This document shows, piece after piece, positions 42,233 through 51,993 of a DNA stretch of 64,000 nucleotides. Where the stretch lies: positions 41,228 to 105,227 of the forward strand of contig JAKSKW010000005.1 in assembly GCA_024401495.1 (NCBI GenBank). The letters run 5' to 3'. The DNA is from Paludibacteraceae bacterium (lineage in GTDB: Bacteria; Bacteroidota; Bacteroidia; Bacteroidales; Paludibacteraceae). The notes beneath the pieces are model-generated. The model searched no databases and had not been told where the DNA came from. It saw only the letters and a program-made list of their open reading frames with translations. Each line of letters opens with the position of its first letter. Positions within the stretch are counted from its first letter, which is position 1. Both the position numbers and the translations under genes were made by a program.

Positions 42233-43504
42233 ATGGAACTATCTAAAATACAACAAATAATAGTCACGAATAGGAATCTTTTGTCTTCAGTTGAATTAGT
42301 GAACAGAGATTTCAACTTGGATGCGAATGCTAATTATGTCTTCACTGGAGTGCGTCAGGCTGGAAAATCTTATCTGATGTTTCAACGAATCCAAGAAATG
42401 TTGAGAAATGGAATATCATTGGAGCAGATTATTTATATAAATTTTGATGATGAACGTTTGCTGGGTTTTTCTACTGCTGATTTGGATTTGCTGTTACAGG
42501 CCCATTTCCAGATGTCTGAATTAAAACCGTTTTTATTTTTGGACGAGATTCAAAATGTTGAAGGTTGGGATAAATTCGCCCGTCGACTGGCAAACGAGAA
42601 ATATCGTATTAGTATAACTGGAAGCAATGCGAAAATGTTGAGTTCGGAATTTGCTACAGTGTTAGGTGGTCGATATTTGATGATGAGTGTATTTCCTTAT
42701 TCGTTTGGAGAGTATTTGAGGGCAAACAACTTTGTTTTTTCTCGTAATTGGAAATTTGACATCAACTGTCTAAATAACCTAAAACGTTTGTTTTACGAGT
42801 ATTTCACATTTGGAGGATTCCCTGAGGTTTTGACGGTAAAACAGAAACGGATGTGGTTGTCTTCATTGTTCAAGAAGATGCTGCTTGGAGATGTGATTGC
42901 CCGCAATGGTATTAAAAATACGAATGCGTTGATGTTCTTGTCGAAAAAAATAGCGGAAGGCATAAAACAACCGATATCCTATACCAGAATGGCGAATTTG
43001 GTTTCATCGTTAGGGGAAAAGGTACAGACGAACACCATGATAGATTATGTCAGTTATCTTGAAGACGCATGTATAATATTCAATGTTAGAAATGTTGCAT
43101 CGCAATTCACTGAAAAAGAAGGGAATAAAAAATATTATTATTGCGATAATGGAATATTGAACCTCTTTTTGCTAGATGCTAATACATCGTTATTGGAAAA
43201 CATAGTTGCAGTGGAATTGAGAAGACGATATGGCGATGATGTTTATTTTTATAATGATAAAGTGGAAGTTGATTTTGTAGTGCCGGAGCAGGCTCTTGCG
43301 ATACAGGTTTCTTATTCTCTTGGAGATGAGTTTGGAGACACGTATAAAAGAGAACTTACAGCATTGGAAAAATTGTCTAAACGTAATTCATTTGATAAAC
43401 TATTGGTAATCACATACGACGAAAAGAAAACTGTAAGTGTCGGTGGAATGAAGATTGATATAGTGCCAGTGTGGGAGTGGATGTTAGATGAAAAATTTTG
43501 TTGA
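42233..43504 (+). CDS. AAA-type ATPase with DUF4143 (ATPase 2)
   Basis: 423 residues from the ATG at 42233 (MELSKIQQIIVTNRN); a TTG at 42218 overlaps the -7 box and is rejected. Walker A GVRQAGKS, Walker B FLFLDEIQ, sensor ISITGSNAKML. The DUF4143 part ends with KVEVDFVV...AIQVSY, where the nuclease-like Lys of PD-(D/E)xK is not kept. It is related to ATPase 1 and ATPase 3 but only loosely alike in sequence. AT-rich composition. The array in front of it runs into its promoter. Confidence 0.87.
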   Translation: MELSKIQQIIVTNRNLLSSVELVNRDFNLDANANYVFTGVRQAGKSYLMFQRIQEMLRNGISLEQIIYINFDDERLLGFSTADLDLLLQAHFQMSELKPFLFLDEIQNVEGWDKFARRLANEKYRISITGSNAKMLSSEFATVLGGRYLMMSVFPYSFGEYLRANNFVFSRNWKFDINCLNNLKRLFYEYFTFGGFPEVLTVKQKRMWLSSLFKKMLLGDVIARNGIKNTNALMFLSKKIAEGIKQPISYTRMANLVSSLGEKVQTNTMIDYVSYLEDACIIFNVRNVASQFTEKEGNKKYYYCDNGILNLFLLDANTSLLENIVAVELRRRYGDDVYFYNDKVEVDFVVPEQALAIQVSYSLGDEFGDTYKRELTALEKLSKRNSFDKLLVITYDEKKTVSVGGMKIDIVPVWEWMLDEKFC

Positions 43505-43595
43505 TAATCTCCTTTCATAAAATTCGCCTATCCCCAATATATTGTGTAAATTTGTAAACTTATAGTGCGAATAGCATTCATTAATTAAGATTTAG

Positions 43596-44081
43596 ATGGA
43601 AATTTCAATTATAGTAGCGACAAGCAAGAATCATGTGATTGGTAGAGACGGTGGCATTCCTTGGCACTTATCTGCTGATTTGAAGCGTTTTAAGGCATTG
43701 ACAACAGGTCATCCTATTGTGATGGGCCGACGTACTTTCGACTCAATTGGTCGTCCGTTGCCAGGTCGACGCAATATTGTTATCACTCGTTCCGTTGATA
43801 AGATAGAGGGATGCGACGTTGTGAAAAGCGTGGAGGATATTCTTAACGATGCTTCTCTCGACGGTGAGGTTTTCATCATCGGTGGAGGTGAGATCTACAA
43901 ACAGTTTTTGCCTTACGCAAAGAAAGTTTGCTTGACTGAGGTGGATGCTGAGATTGCAGACGGAGACACTTTCTTCCCTGAACTAAATCCTATGGAATGG
44001 ATGGAAGTGAACAGAGAGAGTCATGAGGCGGATGAGAAGAATGATTTCAACTATTCGTTTGTCGACTACGTAAGATTTTAA
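43596..44081 (+). CDS. folA: Dihydrofolate reductase
   Basis: 161 residues, standard length. IGRDGGIPWHLSADLKRFK, GRRTFDSIGRPLPGR and FIIGGGEIYKQFLPYA are the NADPH and substrate landmarks. It reduces dihydrofolate, which thyA 2 kb downstream regenerates; the two flank the porE-like gene in one tight operon (2- and 10-bp gaps). -7 box TAAATTTG at 43547-43554. Confidence 0.96.
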   Translation: MEISIIVATSKNHVIGRDGGIPWHLSADLKRFKALTTGHPIVMGRRTFDSIGRPLPGRRNIVITRSVDKIEGCDVVKSVEDILNDASLDGEVFIIGGGEIYKQFLPYAKKVCLTEVDAEIADGDTFFPELNPMEWMEVNRESHEADEKNDFNYSFVDYVRF

Positions 44082-44083
44082 GT

Positions 44084-46069
44084 ATGAAGATTAACAACAA
44101 GTCAATTTATTTTATAGCGGCTCTGTTTTTGTTGGCTATATCCTCTTGTTCCGTGAATAAGAAGATCCGTAAGGCCGACAAGAAATATGAGATCGGTGAG
44201 TACCATAAGGCTGCGAGCATCTACAAGACTGCTTATTCCCGAGTGAAGTTGGCGGATAAGCAGACTAAGGGTTACGTGGCTTACCGATTGGGAGACTGCT
44301 ATAATAAGTTTGGAGAGACCGACAAGGCGGAGAGAATGTTGGCAAACTGTGTTCGATACAAGTATGCCGACACTACTGCATATCTGCTTTACGGAGATGT
44401 GCTTCGTAAGCAGAAGAAAAACAAGGAGGCTGCTGAGATGTACGACGTCTACTTGAAGCATGACTCAACTTCATTGGCTGCTATGAACGGTAAACTTTCG
44501 GCTTTGAAGATTGCTGAATGGGAGAAGGCTAAGAAGCGATATGAGATCTTCAAGGATCCGTTCTTCAATAGTAAGAAGAGTGAGAGCAGCCCACGTTTCC
44601 CTGGTGGAGATAGTACAATCGTTTATTTTGCGTCGTCGCGCGATAATAAGCAGACAGCACACAAAGTGAGCAATATCACAGGTACTCCAAACGGAGATAT
44701 CTACTTCGCTAAGAAGAATGCCGTCGGCAAATGGGATAATATTGATCTTGTTGATTCTGATATCAATACGGAAGACGACGAGGGTAGCCCCGCGTTCTCT
44801 GCTGATGGAAAGACTATGCTTTTCACTCGTTGTCGTTACGTGAAAGGCGAGACTCACGGTGGTGAGATATGGATGTCGCAGCGCCAGAGTGGAAAATGGG
44901 GAAAGGCGACGCGTGTGATGGTGTTGAAGGATAGCACTGCTACTGTGGCTCATCCTGCATTGTCGCCTGACGGTAATTGGCTATACTTTGTATCTGATAT
45001 TCCAGGTGGTTTTGGAGGAAAGGATATCTGGAGATGTATGAAGACGGGAGACACTTACGGTGCAGCCGAGAATCTTGGTCCGGATATCAATACCGACAAG
45101 GATGAGATGTATCCTTTCATTCGTGAGGACAACACTCTATATTTCTCTTCTGAGGGTCACGAAGGTTTTGGTGGATTGGATATCTACCGTGCAAAGGAGG
45201 ACACAACTAAGAAGTGGATTGTGGAGAACATGGGTGCTCCAATCAACTCTAACGGCGATGATTTCGGTATCTCATTCGTGGCAGGAGCAGAGCAGGGTGC
45301 TTTCTCAAGCAACCGTGGAGAGCAGAAGGGTTATGATAAGATCTATACTTTCATCGCTCCTCCAATCAGATATATCATCTCTGGTAAGGTGAAGAATACA
45401 GATGGAGAGGCTCTTGGCGACGCGAATGTCAGAATCGTCGGAACAGATGGAACCAATGTGAAGATCAAGACAAAGAACGACGGCTCATATTCGTTTGAGG
45501 TTAAGCCAGGTGTGGAATACGTGATGCTTGGCAACTGTCGTGGCTACTTGAATGAGAAGAATGCTGTCAGCACACTTGGACTTGATGATTCAAAGACATT
45601 TGATGTGCCATTCTCGTTGGCATCTGTATCAAAACCAGTTGGTTTGGACAATATCTTCTTTGAGTTTGGTAAGGCAACATTGACTGCTGAGTCGTCAAAA
45701 TCGTTGGATAAGTTAGTGAAACTGCTTAAGGATAATCCGAATATCACAATCGAGATCGGAGCCCATACCGATAAGGTTGGTAGCGCAGAAGGCAACCTTG
45801 CGTTGTCTGGCGAACGTGCACAAAGCGTAGTCAACTATCTTATCAAGGGTGGTATCGAAGCCCCACGTCTTACTGCAAAGGGATATGGAAAGACAAAACC
45901 AGTTGTGGCAGACAAGAATTTGGCTAAGCAGTATTCATTCTTGAAAGAGAACGATGAGTTGAATGAAGAGTTTATCGACGCACTTTCTAAGGAAGATCAG
46001 GAGATTGCCAATAAGATCAATCGTCGTACTGAGTTCCGTGTGTTGAAGACTACATATAATATGTATTAA
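44084..46069 (+). CDS. porE: PorE-like T9SS lipoprotein (TPR, PD40 propeller, CRD, OmpA)
   Basis: 661 residues. Lipobox LLAISSC at about 18-23. TPR helices at 30-150, WD40-like PD40 beta-propeller at about 170-430 ([41 protein letters not shown]), a carboxypeptidase-regulatory-like fold at 435-525, and an OmpA peptidoglycan-binding domain at 535-661 ([16 protein letters not shown]). This order and length match PorE of Porphyromonas gingivalis, which anchors the type IX secretion complex to peptidoglycan. It lies between folA and thyA. Confidence 0.85.
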   Translation: MKINNKSIYFIAALFLLAISSCSVNKKIRKADKKYEIGEYHKAASIYKTAYSRVKLADKQTKGYVAYRLGDCYNKFGETDKAERMLANCVRYKYADTTAYLLYGDVLRKQKKNKEAAEMYDVYLKHDSTSLAAMNGKLSALKIAEWEKAKKRYEIFKDPFFNSKKSESSPRFPGGDSTIVYFASSRDNKQTAHKVSNITGTPNGDIYFAKKNAVGKWDNIDLVDSDINTEDDEGSPAFSADGKTMLFTRCRYVKGETHGGEIWMSQRQSGKWGKATRVMVLKDSTATVAHPALSPDGNWLYFVSDIPGGFGGKDIWRCMKTGDTYGAAENLGPDINTDKDEMYPFIREDNTLYFSSEGHEGFGGLDIYRAKEDTTKKWIVENMGAPINSNGDDFGISFVAGAEQGAFSSNRGEQKGYDKIYTFIAPPIRYIISGKVKNTDGEALGDANVRIVGTDGTNVKIKTKNDGSYSFEVKPGVEYVMLGNCRGYLNEKNAVSTLGLDDSKTFDVPFSLASVSKPVGLDNIFFEFGKATLTAESSKSLDKLVKLLKDNPNITIEIGAHTDKVGSAEGNLALSGERAQSVVNYLIKGGIEAPRLTAKGYGKTKPVVADKNLAKQYSFLKENDELNEEFIDALSKEDQEIANKINRRTEFRVLKTTYNMY

Positions 46070-46079
46070 GGAAGACAAG

Positions 46080-46874
46080 ATGAAACAATATTTGGATTTA
46101 TTGAAGAAGGTGTTGGACGAGGGAATCCAGAAGGGCGACCGTACTGGCACAGGCACAATAAGCACATTCGGCCATCAATTACGTTTTTCCTTGAAAGACG
46201 GATTTCCATTGGTGACAACAAAGAAGGTTTATTTCAAAGGAGTGTTGCACGAGTTGCTATGGTTTTTGAAGGGTGACACCAACATCAAGTATCTTGTCGA
46301 CAATAATGTGCATATTTGGGATGAGTGGGCTGATCCCGACGGTGGACTTGGACATGTGTATGGCTACCAGTGGAGAAGTTGGCCTGACTATAATGGCGGA
46401 CACATCGACCAGATAAAGGAGGTCATTGAGACGATTAAGAATAATCCTAACTCACGCAGAATCATTGTGTCAGCGTGGAATGTGGCGGATATCAACAATA
46501 TGAATCTTCCTCCATGCCACTGTTTCTTCCAGTTTTACGTCGCTGATGGCAAATTGAGTTTGCAGCTCTACCAGAGAAGCGCCGACCTATTCTTGGGAGT
46601 GCCGTTCAATATCGCAAGCTATTCGTTGCTTCTGTTGATGGTTGCCCACGTGACTGGTTTGGAGCCAGGTGATTTCATCCACACATTCGGAGACACACAT
46701 ATCTACAACAACCATATCGAGCAGGTGAAGTTGCAGTTGACACGTGAGCCATTGCATCTTTCAAAGATCACGTTGAATCCAAACGTGAAGGATATCTTTG
46801 ATTTCACAGCCGACGATATCGTATTGTCGGATTACGAATGTCACGCTGCAATCAAGGGAGCGGTGAGTGTGTAG
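46080..46874 (+). CDS. thyA: Thymidylate synthase
   Basis: 264 residues, the same length as E. coli ThyA. The nucleophile is C146 ([12 protein letters not shown]). N-terminal [10 protein letters not shown] and C-terminal [13 protein letters not shown] are conserved. It converts dUMP to dTMP and links to FolA by the folate cycle. A 62-bp hexamer tract starts immediately after TAG. Confidence 0.97.
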   Translation: MKQYLDLLKKVLDEGIQKGDRTGTGTISTFGHQLRFSLKDGFPLVTTKKVYFKGVLHELLWFLKGDTNIKYLVDNNVHIWDEWADPDGGLGHVYGYQWRSWPDYNGGHIDQIKEVIETIKNNPNSRRIIVSAWNVADINNMNLPPCHCFFQFYVADGKLSLQLYQRSADLFLGVPFNIASYSLLLLMVAHVTGLEPGDFIHTFGDTHIYNNHIEQVKLQLTREPLHLSKITLNPNVKDIFDFTADDIVLSDYECHAAIKGAVSV

Positions 46875-46936
<62 letters not shown>

Positions 46937-46938
46937 AT

Positions 46939-46961
46939 GGGGCAATCCCTTGTGGTTGCCC
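46939..46961. repeat. 23-bp GGGGCAATCCC...GGTTGCCC palindromic repeat, copy 1
   Basis: Forms GGGCAA/TTGCCC hairpin. An identical 23-bp copy lies inside trmN6 at 49650-49672. This one sits inside the hexamer tract, which resumes as AAACGAAAA. Confidence 0.85.
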
Positions 46962-46996
46962 AAACGAAAAATAAAAAAGAACTTCAATAGCGATAG

Positions 46997-47020
46997 AGTA
47001 GTGAAAATTCACTACTTTTG
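46997..47020 (+). promoter_or_regulatory. dnaN promoter region with 20-bp palindrome
   Basis: AGTAGTGAAAATTCACTACT (46997-47016) is a perfect dyad whose right end merges into the -7 box TACTTTTG (47013-47020), 30 bp before the dnaN ATG. It is a strong candidate operator. Confidence 0.55.
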
Positions 47021-47049
47021 GGAAAAATATTTAAATCAAATCAAAGATC

Positions 47050-48201
47050 ATGAGATTTTCAGTGAATAGCGACGAGTTGATGGCTCGTCTTACAGCAACA
47101 AGCCGTGTGATGGCTTCAAAGACGGCGTTACCAATTCTCGACAATTTCCTTTTTAATTTGACCGACAATACCTTAGAGTTGACAGCCTCAGACGGTGAGA
47201 CATCTATGGCTACAAGAATGGATGTGGAGAACGTTAGTGGTTCGGGAATGATTGCGTTGCCAGCAAAACTTTTGTTGGATACATTTAAGGTGCTTCACGG
47301 CAGAAGCGTTGATTTCGATATCGACATGAACACTTACGCTGTTAAGTTGACTTCTGGTTCGTGGAAGGCTGAATATAATGGAGTAGACGGTGAGGCTTAT
47401 CCAAAGTTGACTTCTTTGGACGCAAGCAGCACTAACAGTGTCCGTATGCAGGCACAGACTCTTTCGTTAGGAATCTCTCATACAATATTTGCAGTCAGCA
47501 CAGATACACTTCGTCCTACAATGATGGGTATCTTCCTTGATATTGACTCTGCTGAAAACAAGGTGACTTTCGTCGCAACAGATATGTTCCACCTTTCACA
47601 GGTGAAGTGTTCAATTGTTGAGGCTTCTGGCAACTGTTCTGTGATTCTTCCTGCCAACGCGGCTAAGTTGTTGAAGGCAATCCTTGGTAAAGAGGGTGAG
47701 GATGTAGTTATCTCATGGGATTCAAAGAATATCCTGTTTGAACTTAACGACTTCACTTTGGTTTGCCGTCAGATTGAAGGAAACTTCCCTAATTATAAGA
47801 ACGCTATCTCAATCCAGTGGAACAAAGAGTTGGTTATCGACCGTAACTCATTGATCTCTGCTGTTCGCCATATCGAACCATTCGCAGAGCAGTCTAATAA
47901 GGGAGTTAAGTTCGATGTGCGTGAGAACCAGATTGTGGTATCAGCGCAGAGCCTTGATTTCGGTACTGCTGCAACAGAGGAGGTGGTTTGTGCATACAGT
48001 GGAGAGCCATTTGAGATGACATTCAAGACAGAGTCTATCACAAACTTCTGCTCATATATGGAGACATCAGATGTAGTGATGAAGATTGAGAGTCCATACC
48101 GTGGTGTCGTGGTTGAGCCATTGTTCAACACATCAGAAGATGGAGAAAACCAGCAGAACTACGAGATGCTTTGCTTGGTAATGCCAATGACAACTCTATA
48201 A
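47050..48201 (+). CDS. dnaN: DNA polymerase III sliding clamp (beta)
   Basis: 383 residues. Three topologically equal clamp domains, beginning MRFSVNSDELMARLTATSRVM. Conserved parts include LDNFLFNL, DGETSMATRM, MMGIFLDI, FVATDMFHL and near the C-terminus YRGVVVEPLF plus MLCLVMPM. It tethers polymerase to DNA. Its 3' end is 11 bp from the exonuclease ATG, so both replication-linked genes are one unit. A palindrome covers its -7 box. Confidence 0.96.
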   Translation: MRFSVNSDELMARLTATSRVMASKTALPILDNFLFNLTDNTLELTASDGETSMATRMDVENVSGSGMIALPAKLLLDTFKVLHGRSVDFDIDMNTYAVKLTSGSWKAEYNGVDGEAYPKLTSLDASSTNSVRMQAQTLSLGISHTIFAVSTDTLRPTMMGIFLDIDSAENKVTFVATDMFHLSQVKCSIVEASGNCSVILPANAAKLLKAILGKEGEDVVISWDSKNILFELNDFTLVCRQIEGNFPNYKNAISIQWNKELVIDRNSLISAVRHIEPFAEQSNKGVKFDVRENQIVVSAQSLDFGTAATEEVVCAYSGEPFEMTFKTESITNFCSYMETSDVVMKIESPYRGVVVEPLFNTSEDGENQQNYEMLCLVMPMTTL

Positions 48202-48212
48202 ATTCGCGTCGC

Positions 48213-48974
48213 ATGAAATTGAATTTAACCAAGCCGTTGATTTTCTTTGATTTGGAGTCGACGGGATTGGACATAGCAAAGGATAGAATCGTCGAGATTT
48301 CATATTTGAAGATTCATCCGAATGGAATGGAGGAGCAGAAAACCATTCGTATCAATCCGGAGATGCCAATTCCTGCAAAGTCGTCTGCGATTCATCATAT
48401 CAAGGATGAAGATGTTGCCGACTGTCCTAAGTTTAAGGATGTGGCTAAGCAGATTGCCGCAGATTTTCAGGGTTGTGATATCGCAGGGTACAACTCCAAC
48501 AAGTTTGATATTCCGATGTTGGTGGAGGAGATGTTGCGATGTGAAATCGATTTGAATATCCGTAAGCATAACATGGTGGATGTGCAGACAATCTTCCACA
48601 AGATGGAGGCCCGCACACTATCTGCAGCATATAAATTCTATTGTGGTCAAGAGTTGGTAGGCGCACATGGAGCCATGGCCGACACAAAAGCCACATACGA
48701 AGTGCTACAGGCCCAGCTCGACAGATATCCAGATTTGGAGAATGATATCAAGTGGCTTTCTAAATTCACTACTCAGAAGAGAGTTGTTGATTTCGAAGGC
48801 CGTTTCATCTATAATGATAAAGATGAGGTGATGGTCAACTTTGGAAAGCATAAAGGCAAAAGACTTAAAGAAGTGTTCGTTACCGATCCCGGCTACTACG
48901 GTTGGATTCAGAGAGGTGAGTTTAGCCTCGACACCAAACGTTGCGCGACATTGGTTAAACTAGGCCAATTATAA
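48213..48974 (+). CDS. DnaQ-like 3'-5' exonuclease
   Basis: 253 residues from the ATG at 48213 (MKLNLTKPLIFFDLES); the longer frame from 48171 overlaps dnaN and is rejected. ExoI FFDLESTGLD with DxE, ExoII GYNSNKFDIPML, ExoIII HGAMADTKATYE: the intact DEDDh set. After the nuclease domain a C-terminal part (VMVNFGKHKGKRLKEV...DPGYYGWIQ) resembles the small domain found on many proofreading-like nucleases. Following dnaN, it may proofread or edit; it may instead be a general exonuclease. Confidence 0.9.
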   Translation: MKLNLTKPLIFFDLESTGLDIAKDRIVEISYLKIHPNGMEEQKTIRINPEMPIPAKSSAIHHIKDEDVADCPKFKDVAKQIAADFQGCDIAGYNSNKFDIPMLVEEMLRCEIDLNIRKHNMVDVQTIFHKMEARTLSAAYKFYCGQELVGAHGAMADTKATYEVLQAQLDRYPDLENDIKWLSKFTTQKRVVDFEGRFIYNDKDEVMVNFGKHKGKRLKEVFVTDPGYYGWIQRGEFSLDTKRCATLVKLGQL

Positions 48975-48980
48975 TATGTA

Positions 48981-49010
48981 GAGACGGGGCATGCCCCCGT
49001 CTTTAATTTT
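48981..49010 (+). terminator. Terminator of dnaN-exonuclease unit
   Basis: AGACGGGG/CCCCGTCT stem with T-rich tail, same family as 3997 and 7628. Confidence 0.85.
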
Positions 49011-49034
49011 TATAACAACCACGATAATATCAAA

Positions 49035-49769
49035 ATGCCAAACCATATATTTCAATTCAAACAGTTTACGATTGACCAATCTTTGTGTGCGATGAAAGTC
49101 GGCACAGATGGCGTGACTCTTGGCGCAGTGGCAGAGGTGGAGAATGCCAAGAGAGTGCTCGACATCGGTTGCGGCACTGGATTGTTGTGCTTGATGACGG
49201 CACAGAGAAATGAGTCGGCAGAGATTGTAGGAATTGACATAGATGAAGAGGCTGTGCGTGGAGCAATGCAGAATGTTGAGGCTTCCAAATGGTCTGGCAG
49301 AATCACGATTGTAGGGAAGTCATTGCAAGAGTTTATAGCAACAGTACCGTCGACATTCGACAAGATAATCACTAATCCTCCATATTTTGAGGACAGCTTA
49401 AAAGCTCCAAAAGCAAGCAGAACATTGGCAAGACATACCGACAGTTTGCCATTCACAGAGTTGGCGTCATCCGTGTCGACATTGCTGAGCGACGACGGAT
49501 CGTTGTCCATCATCCTGCCAACCGAAGCTCACGATAAGTTTGAGAAGATAGCCGAGCAGTACGGATTATATTTAAGAAAGAAGACGTTGGTTTATCCCAA
49601 ACCACGAGCCGAAGCCAAGAGAACAGTGGGAGAGTTTGTGAAATGCGTAGGGGCAATCCCTTGTGGTTGCCCTGAAATAATGGAAAACCTTACCATAGAG
49701 ACTGACGTTCGTCACCAATATACAGAGGATTATATAAAGTTGACGAAGGAATTTTATTTGAAAATGTAA
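49035..49769 (+). CDS. tRNA1(Val) (adenine-37-N6)-methyltransferase TrmN6-like
   Basis: 244 residues, YfiC/TrmN6 family. SAM loop DIGCGTG (43-49), catalytic NPPYF (114-118), DGSLSIILP, and C-terminal RHQYTEDYIKLTKEFYLK. Residues about 206-213 (CVGAIPCGCPE) correspond exactly to a 23-bp palindromic repeat that also occurs after thyA, so a mobile palindrome appears fused in frame into the coding sequence. The catalytic centre is untouched. E. coli yfiC (trmN6) is the reference gene. Confidence 0.88.
   Translation: MPNHIFQFKQFTIDQSLCAMKVGTDGVTLGAVAEVENAKRVLDIGCGTGLLCLMTAQRNESAEIVGIDIDEEAVRGAMQNVEASKWSGRITIVGKSLQEFIATVPSTFDKIITNPPYFEDSLKAPKASRTLARHTDSLPFTELASSVSTLLSDDGSLSIILPTEAHDKFEKIAEQYGLYLRKKTLVYPKPRAEAKRTVGEFVKCVGAIPCGCPEIMENLTIETDVRHQYTEDYIKLTKEFYLKM
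49650..49672. repeat. 23-bp palindromic repeat, copy 2, inside trmN6
   Basis: Identical to 46939-46961, in frame with the methyltransferase coding sequence. Confidence 0.85.
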
Positions 49770-49803
49770 TAGTGATAATCGTTTTATATAAATTTCAATT
49801 GTT

Positions 49804-51558
49804 ATGAAAAGACATACCTCTAAGATTATTAGTTTATTGTTTTTCATTTTGTCATTTTCTGAAAATGTATTAGCCATTCAGAGTGGGAAAGGAGCAGATT
49901 CCACTCTCAACCTATCCATAGAGTCGGAAGACCTTGATATTTACGGAGTTGATATGGAGCAATATATGAATCGAAACGATATCAAGAATATTATTTTCCA
50001 CGATTCATTATTGACTATTGGAATTTCAGCCTTTCAGAATTGTCATAATCTTACAGAGTTAGTATTTCCTAAATTTTGTGAAGATATCCAGGACAGTTCT
50101 TTTTCTGGTTGTGAATCTCTGCGTAAGATCAAATGGCCTGACGCATTGAACAGCATAGGAAAATCAGCATTCAAAGGATGTAAAAATCTTACAGATATAG
50201 TGATTCCCGATGGTTGTATGTATATTTTGGATGAAGCCTTTGATGATTGTGATGGATTGAAAGTCGTGGAGGTGCCAGCATCGGTAACTTATATCGGTAT
50301 GTGGGCAATTCCAACAAATGTAAGAATGATAGTACACAAACGTTCAGCGGCAGAACAGTATGCAAGGAAGTTTGGAATCACATATGCTTATGGGCGAGGA
50401 GAGAAAGACGTTGTCAATTATGAAGAAGAGAAAGGAAGTATCACATTAGACCTGACTCAACATAGTGATCATGTCGATATATTTGCAGTCGGAAATCTCA
50501 AGTATTCTTGTCGAAACGATATCAAGAATATAAAATTTTCAGATTCTTTATATTCGATTGGTGTCGCTGCTTTTAGTTTATGCAGAAATCTTGAGAGCGT
50601 AAAAATTCCTAAAGGATGTGTTGATATTCAATCGGACGCATTTTTTTGTTGTACATCTTTGAAGAGAATAGAAATTCCGTCATCAGTTACTACTATTGGT
50701 ATTGATGCCTTTCCCTTGGATGCGACTTTAATTGTAGAGAGAGGCTCTTATGCGGAAAGATATGCAAGAGATAATGGAATTTATTTTGAGTATAAAAATG
50801 GAGAAAATACAGGTACGCAGATCAAGAACGTTATAGAGCCTATATTAAAGACACATTGGGATCAGCCTCTTGCATATTTTTATGGAAAAAAAGGAAAGTA
50901 CGGACCATACAAATGGGATGATAAAGATGGAATATGCTATATTATAGCATATGGACAGGTGCTAAATCACCTTGGATTAAACGTTTTCGGAAGTCATCGT
51001 TATGCCACTATCAATAATGAATATTTTGGAGATTTTGATAAAAATAAAGTCGACATGAATAAAATCCCTACTTGTATTGGTTACAACGTATCAGCAAATA
51101 ATGAGTTTTACAAGTATATAGAAAATATAGCGTTAGTATTTGAACATAGTTGGAGAAATGAACTGGTGAAAGAGAAAATGCCTAAGTCTAAAGAAATGCA
51201 CATCCCAGCTAAGTTTAAATATCACTATATGAATATGGAAGGAAAGGTAGGTCTTGAAAAAGTCATTCGTGAGAATTTAAAAAATAACATTCCTGTATAC
51301 GCGGGTTTGGATAGTGACGATGTCGGACATGATGTAGTGATAGATGGTATTAGAGAGAAAAATGGAAAGACCGAAGTCCACATGAATTTTGGATGGGGAG
51401 GATTTAGCGATAGATGGACAACTTTGCAATCAATCATAGAAATAAAAAACTTTAATGGTGAGATTGAAAACAGGTTTACGGGAGTTAATTTTATTGTAGA
51501 GATAATTCCGCTTAATAAACAGGAGCTTAAAGAATGGCAACCACTTCGTATGGAATGA
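49804..51558 (+). CDS. Secreted BspA-like LRR / C10-family protease fusion
   Basis: 584 residues. Signal peptide to about residue 24. Two blocks of BspA-type LRR_5 repeats at about 45-195 and 225-330 (NDIKNIIFHDSLLTIGISAFQNC...; IPSSVTTIGIDAFP). From about 345 it turns into a C10 (streptopain-like) protease: C378 in GICYIIAYGQVLNHLG matches the catalytic cysteine region, H509 in GHDVVIDGI the histidine, and HMNFGWGGFSDRW the downstream motif. So it is likely an active cysteine protease displayed or secreted with a binding domain. No T9SS C-terminal sorting domain is visible. Residue numbers are estimates. Confidence 0.82.
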   Translation: MKRHTSKIISLLFFILSFSENVLAIQSGKGADSTLNLSIESEDLDIYGVDMEQYMNRNDIKNIIFHDSLLTIGISAFQNCHNLTELVFPKFCEDIQDSSFSGCESLRKIKWPDALNSIGKSAFKGCKNLTDIVIPDGCMYILDEAFDDCDGLKVVEVPASVTYIGMWAIPTNVRMIVHKRSAAEQYARKFGITYAYGRGEKDVVNYEEEKGSITLDLTQHSDHVDIFAVGNLKYSCRNDIKNIKFSDSLYSIGVAAFSLCRNLESVKIPKGCVDIQSDAFFCCTSLKRIEIPSSVTTIGIDAFPLDATLIVERGSYAERYARDNGIYFEYKNGENTGTQIKNVIEPILKTHWDQPLAYFYGKKGKYGPYKWDDKDGICYIIAYGQVLNHLGLNVFGSHRYATINNEYFGDFDKNKVDMNKIPTCIGYNVSANNEFYKYIENIALVFEHSWRNELVKEKMPKSKEMHIPAKFKYHYMNMEGKVGLEKVIRENLKNNIPVYAGLDSDDVGHDVVIDGIREKNGKTEVHMNFGWGGFSDRWTTLQSIIEIKNFNGEIENRFTGVNFIVEIIPLNKQELKEWQPLRME

Positions 51559-51584
51559 AAGGAAGTGATAGACAAATAGAAGTT

Positions 51585-51615
51585 AAAAGCCACATTCCAA
51601 AGGGTGTGGCTTTTT
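51585..51615. terminator. Bidirectional terminator
   Basis: AAAAGCCACA / TGTGGCTTTT stem between the LRR-protease gene and the converging MmcQ gene. Confidence 0.85.
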
Positions 51616-51636
51616 ATATGAAAATCATAGAATCTT

Positions 51637-51993
51637 TTATTCAGCATCCAACGCCGCCTTTTCCTTCTTAGTCAATTTATTATAGACTAACTCATATGCC
51701 TTATCCGCAAGAGATTTAACCAATTCCGACGTCATTTCTGCGTCGTCGAGATGAATCTGCATCCACAAACGTTTATGCCAGTGCCAAGCCTGCTCAATGG
51801 CTGAGTACTCCGCTACCATCTCATCGAATAGATCCGCGTCGCATTTCAATACAAGAAGATTAGGCACAGTCAATGGTAGACCGGCAAAAATCTTTCCTCC
51901 GACTCTGAAAGTCACATAATCGTCGCCAAAAGGCATATCTTCTGTGGCATGAGGCTTGCTTAAACAGTAGATTCGAGCGTCTTCGATAGTCAT
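51637..51993 (-). CDS. MmcQ/YjbR-family protein
   Basis: 118 residues, the standard size of the MmcQ/YjbR family of cyclic double-wing DNA-binding-like proteins. Typical parts are CLSKPHATEDMPFGDDYVTFRVGGKIFA, LVLKCDADLFDEM and WHWHKRLWMQIHLDDA. The function is not established; the C-terminal helix LTKKEKAALD is as expected. Confidence 0.9.
   Translation of the reverse strand: MTIEDARIYCLSKPHATEDMPFGDDYVTFRVGGKIFAGLPLTVPNLLVLKCDADLFDEMVAEYSAIEQAWHWHKRLWMQIHLDDAEMTSELVKSLADKAYELVYNKLTKKEKAALDAE

Noticed and set aside
41371..42315. Long minus-strand open frame opposite the CobW His tract and array 2
   Set aside because: Low-complexity mirror of the CAC/GAC codons and the 33-bp repeats; the plus-strand CobW gene explains the region.
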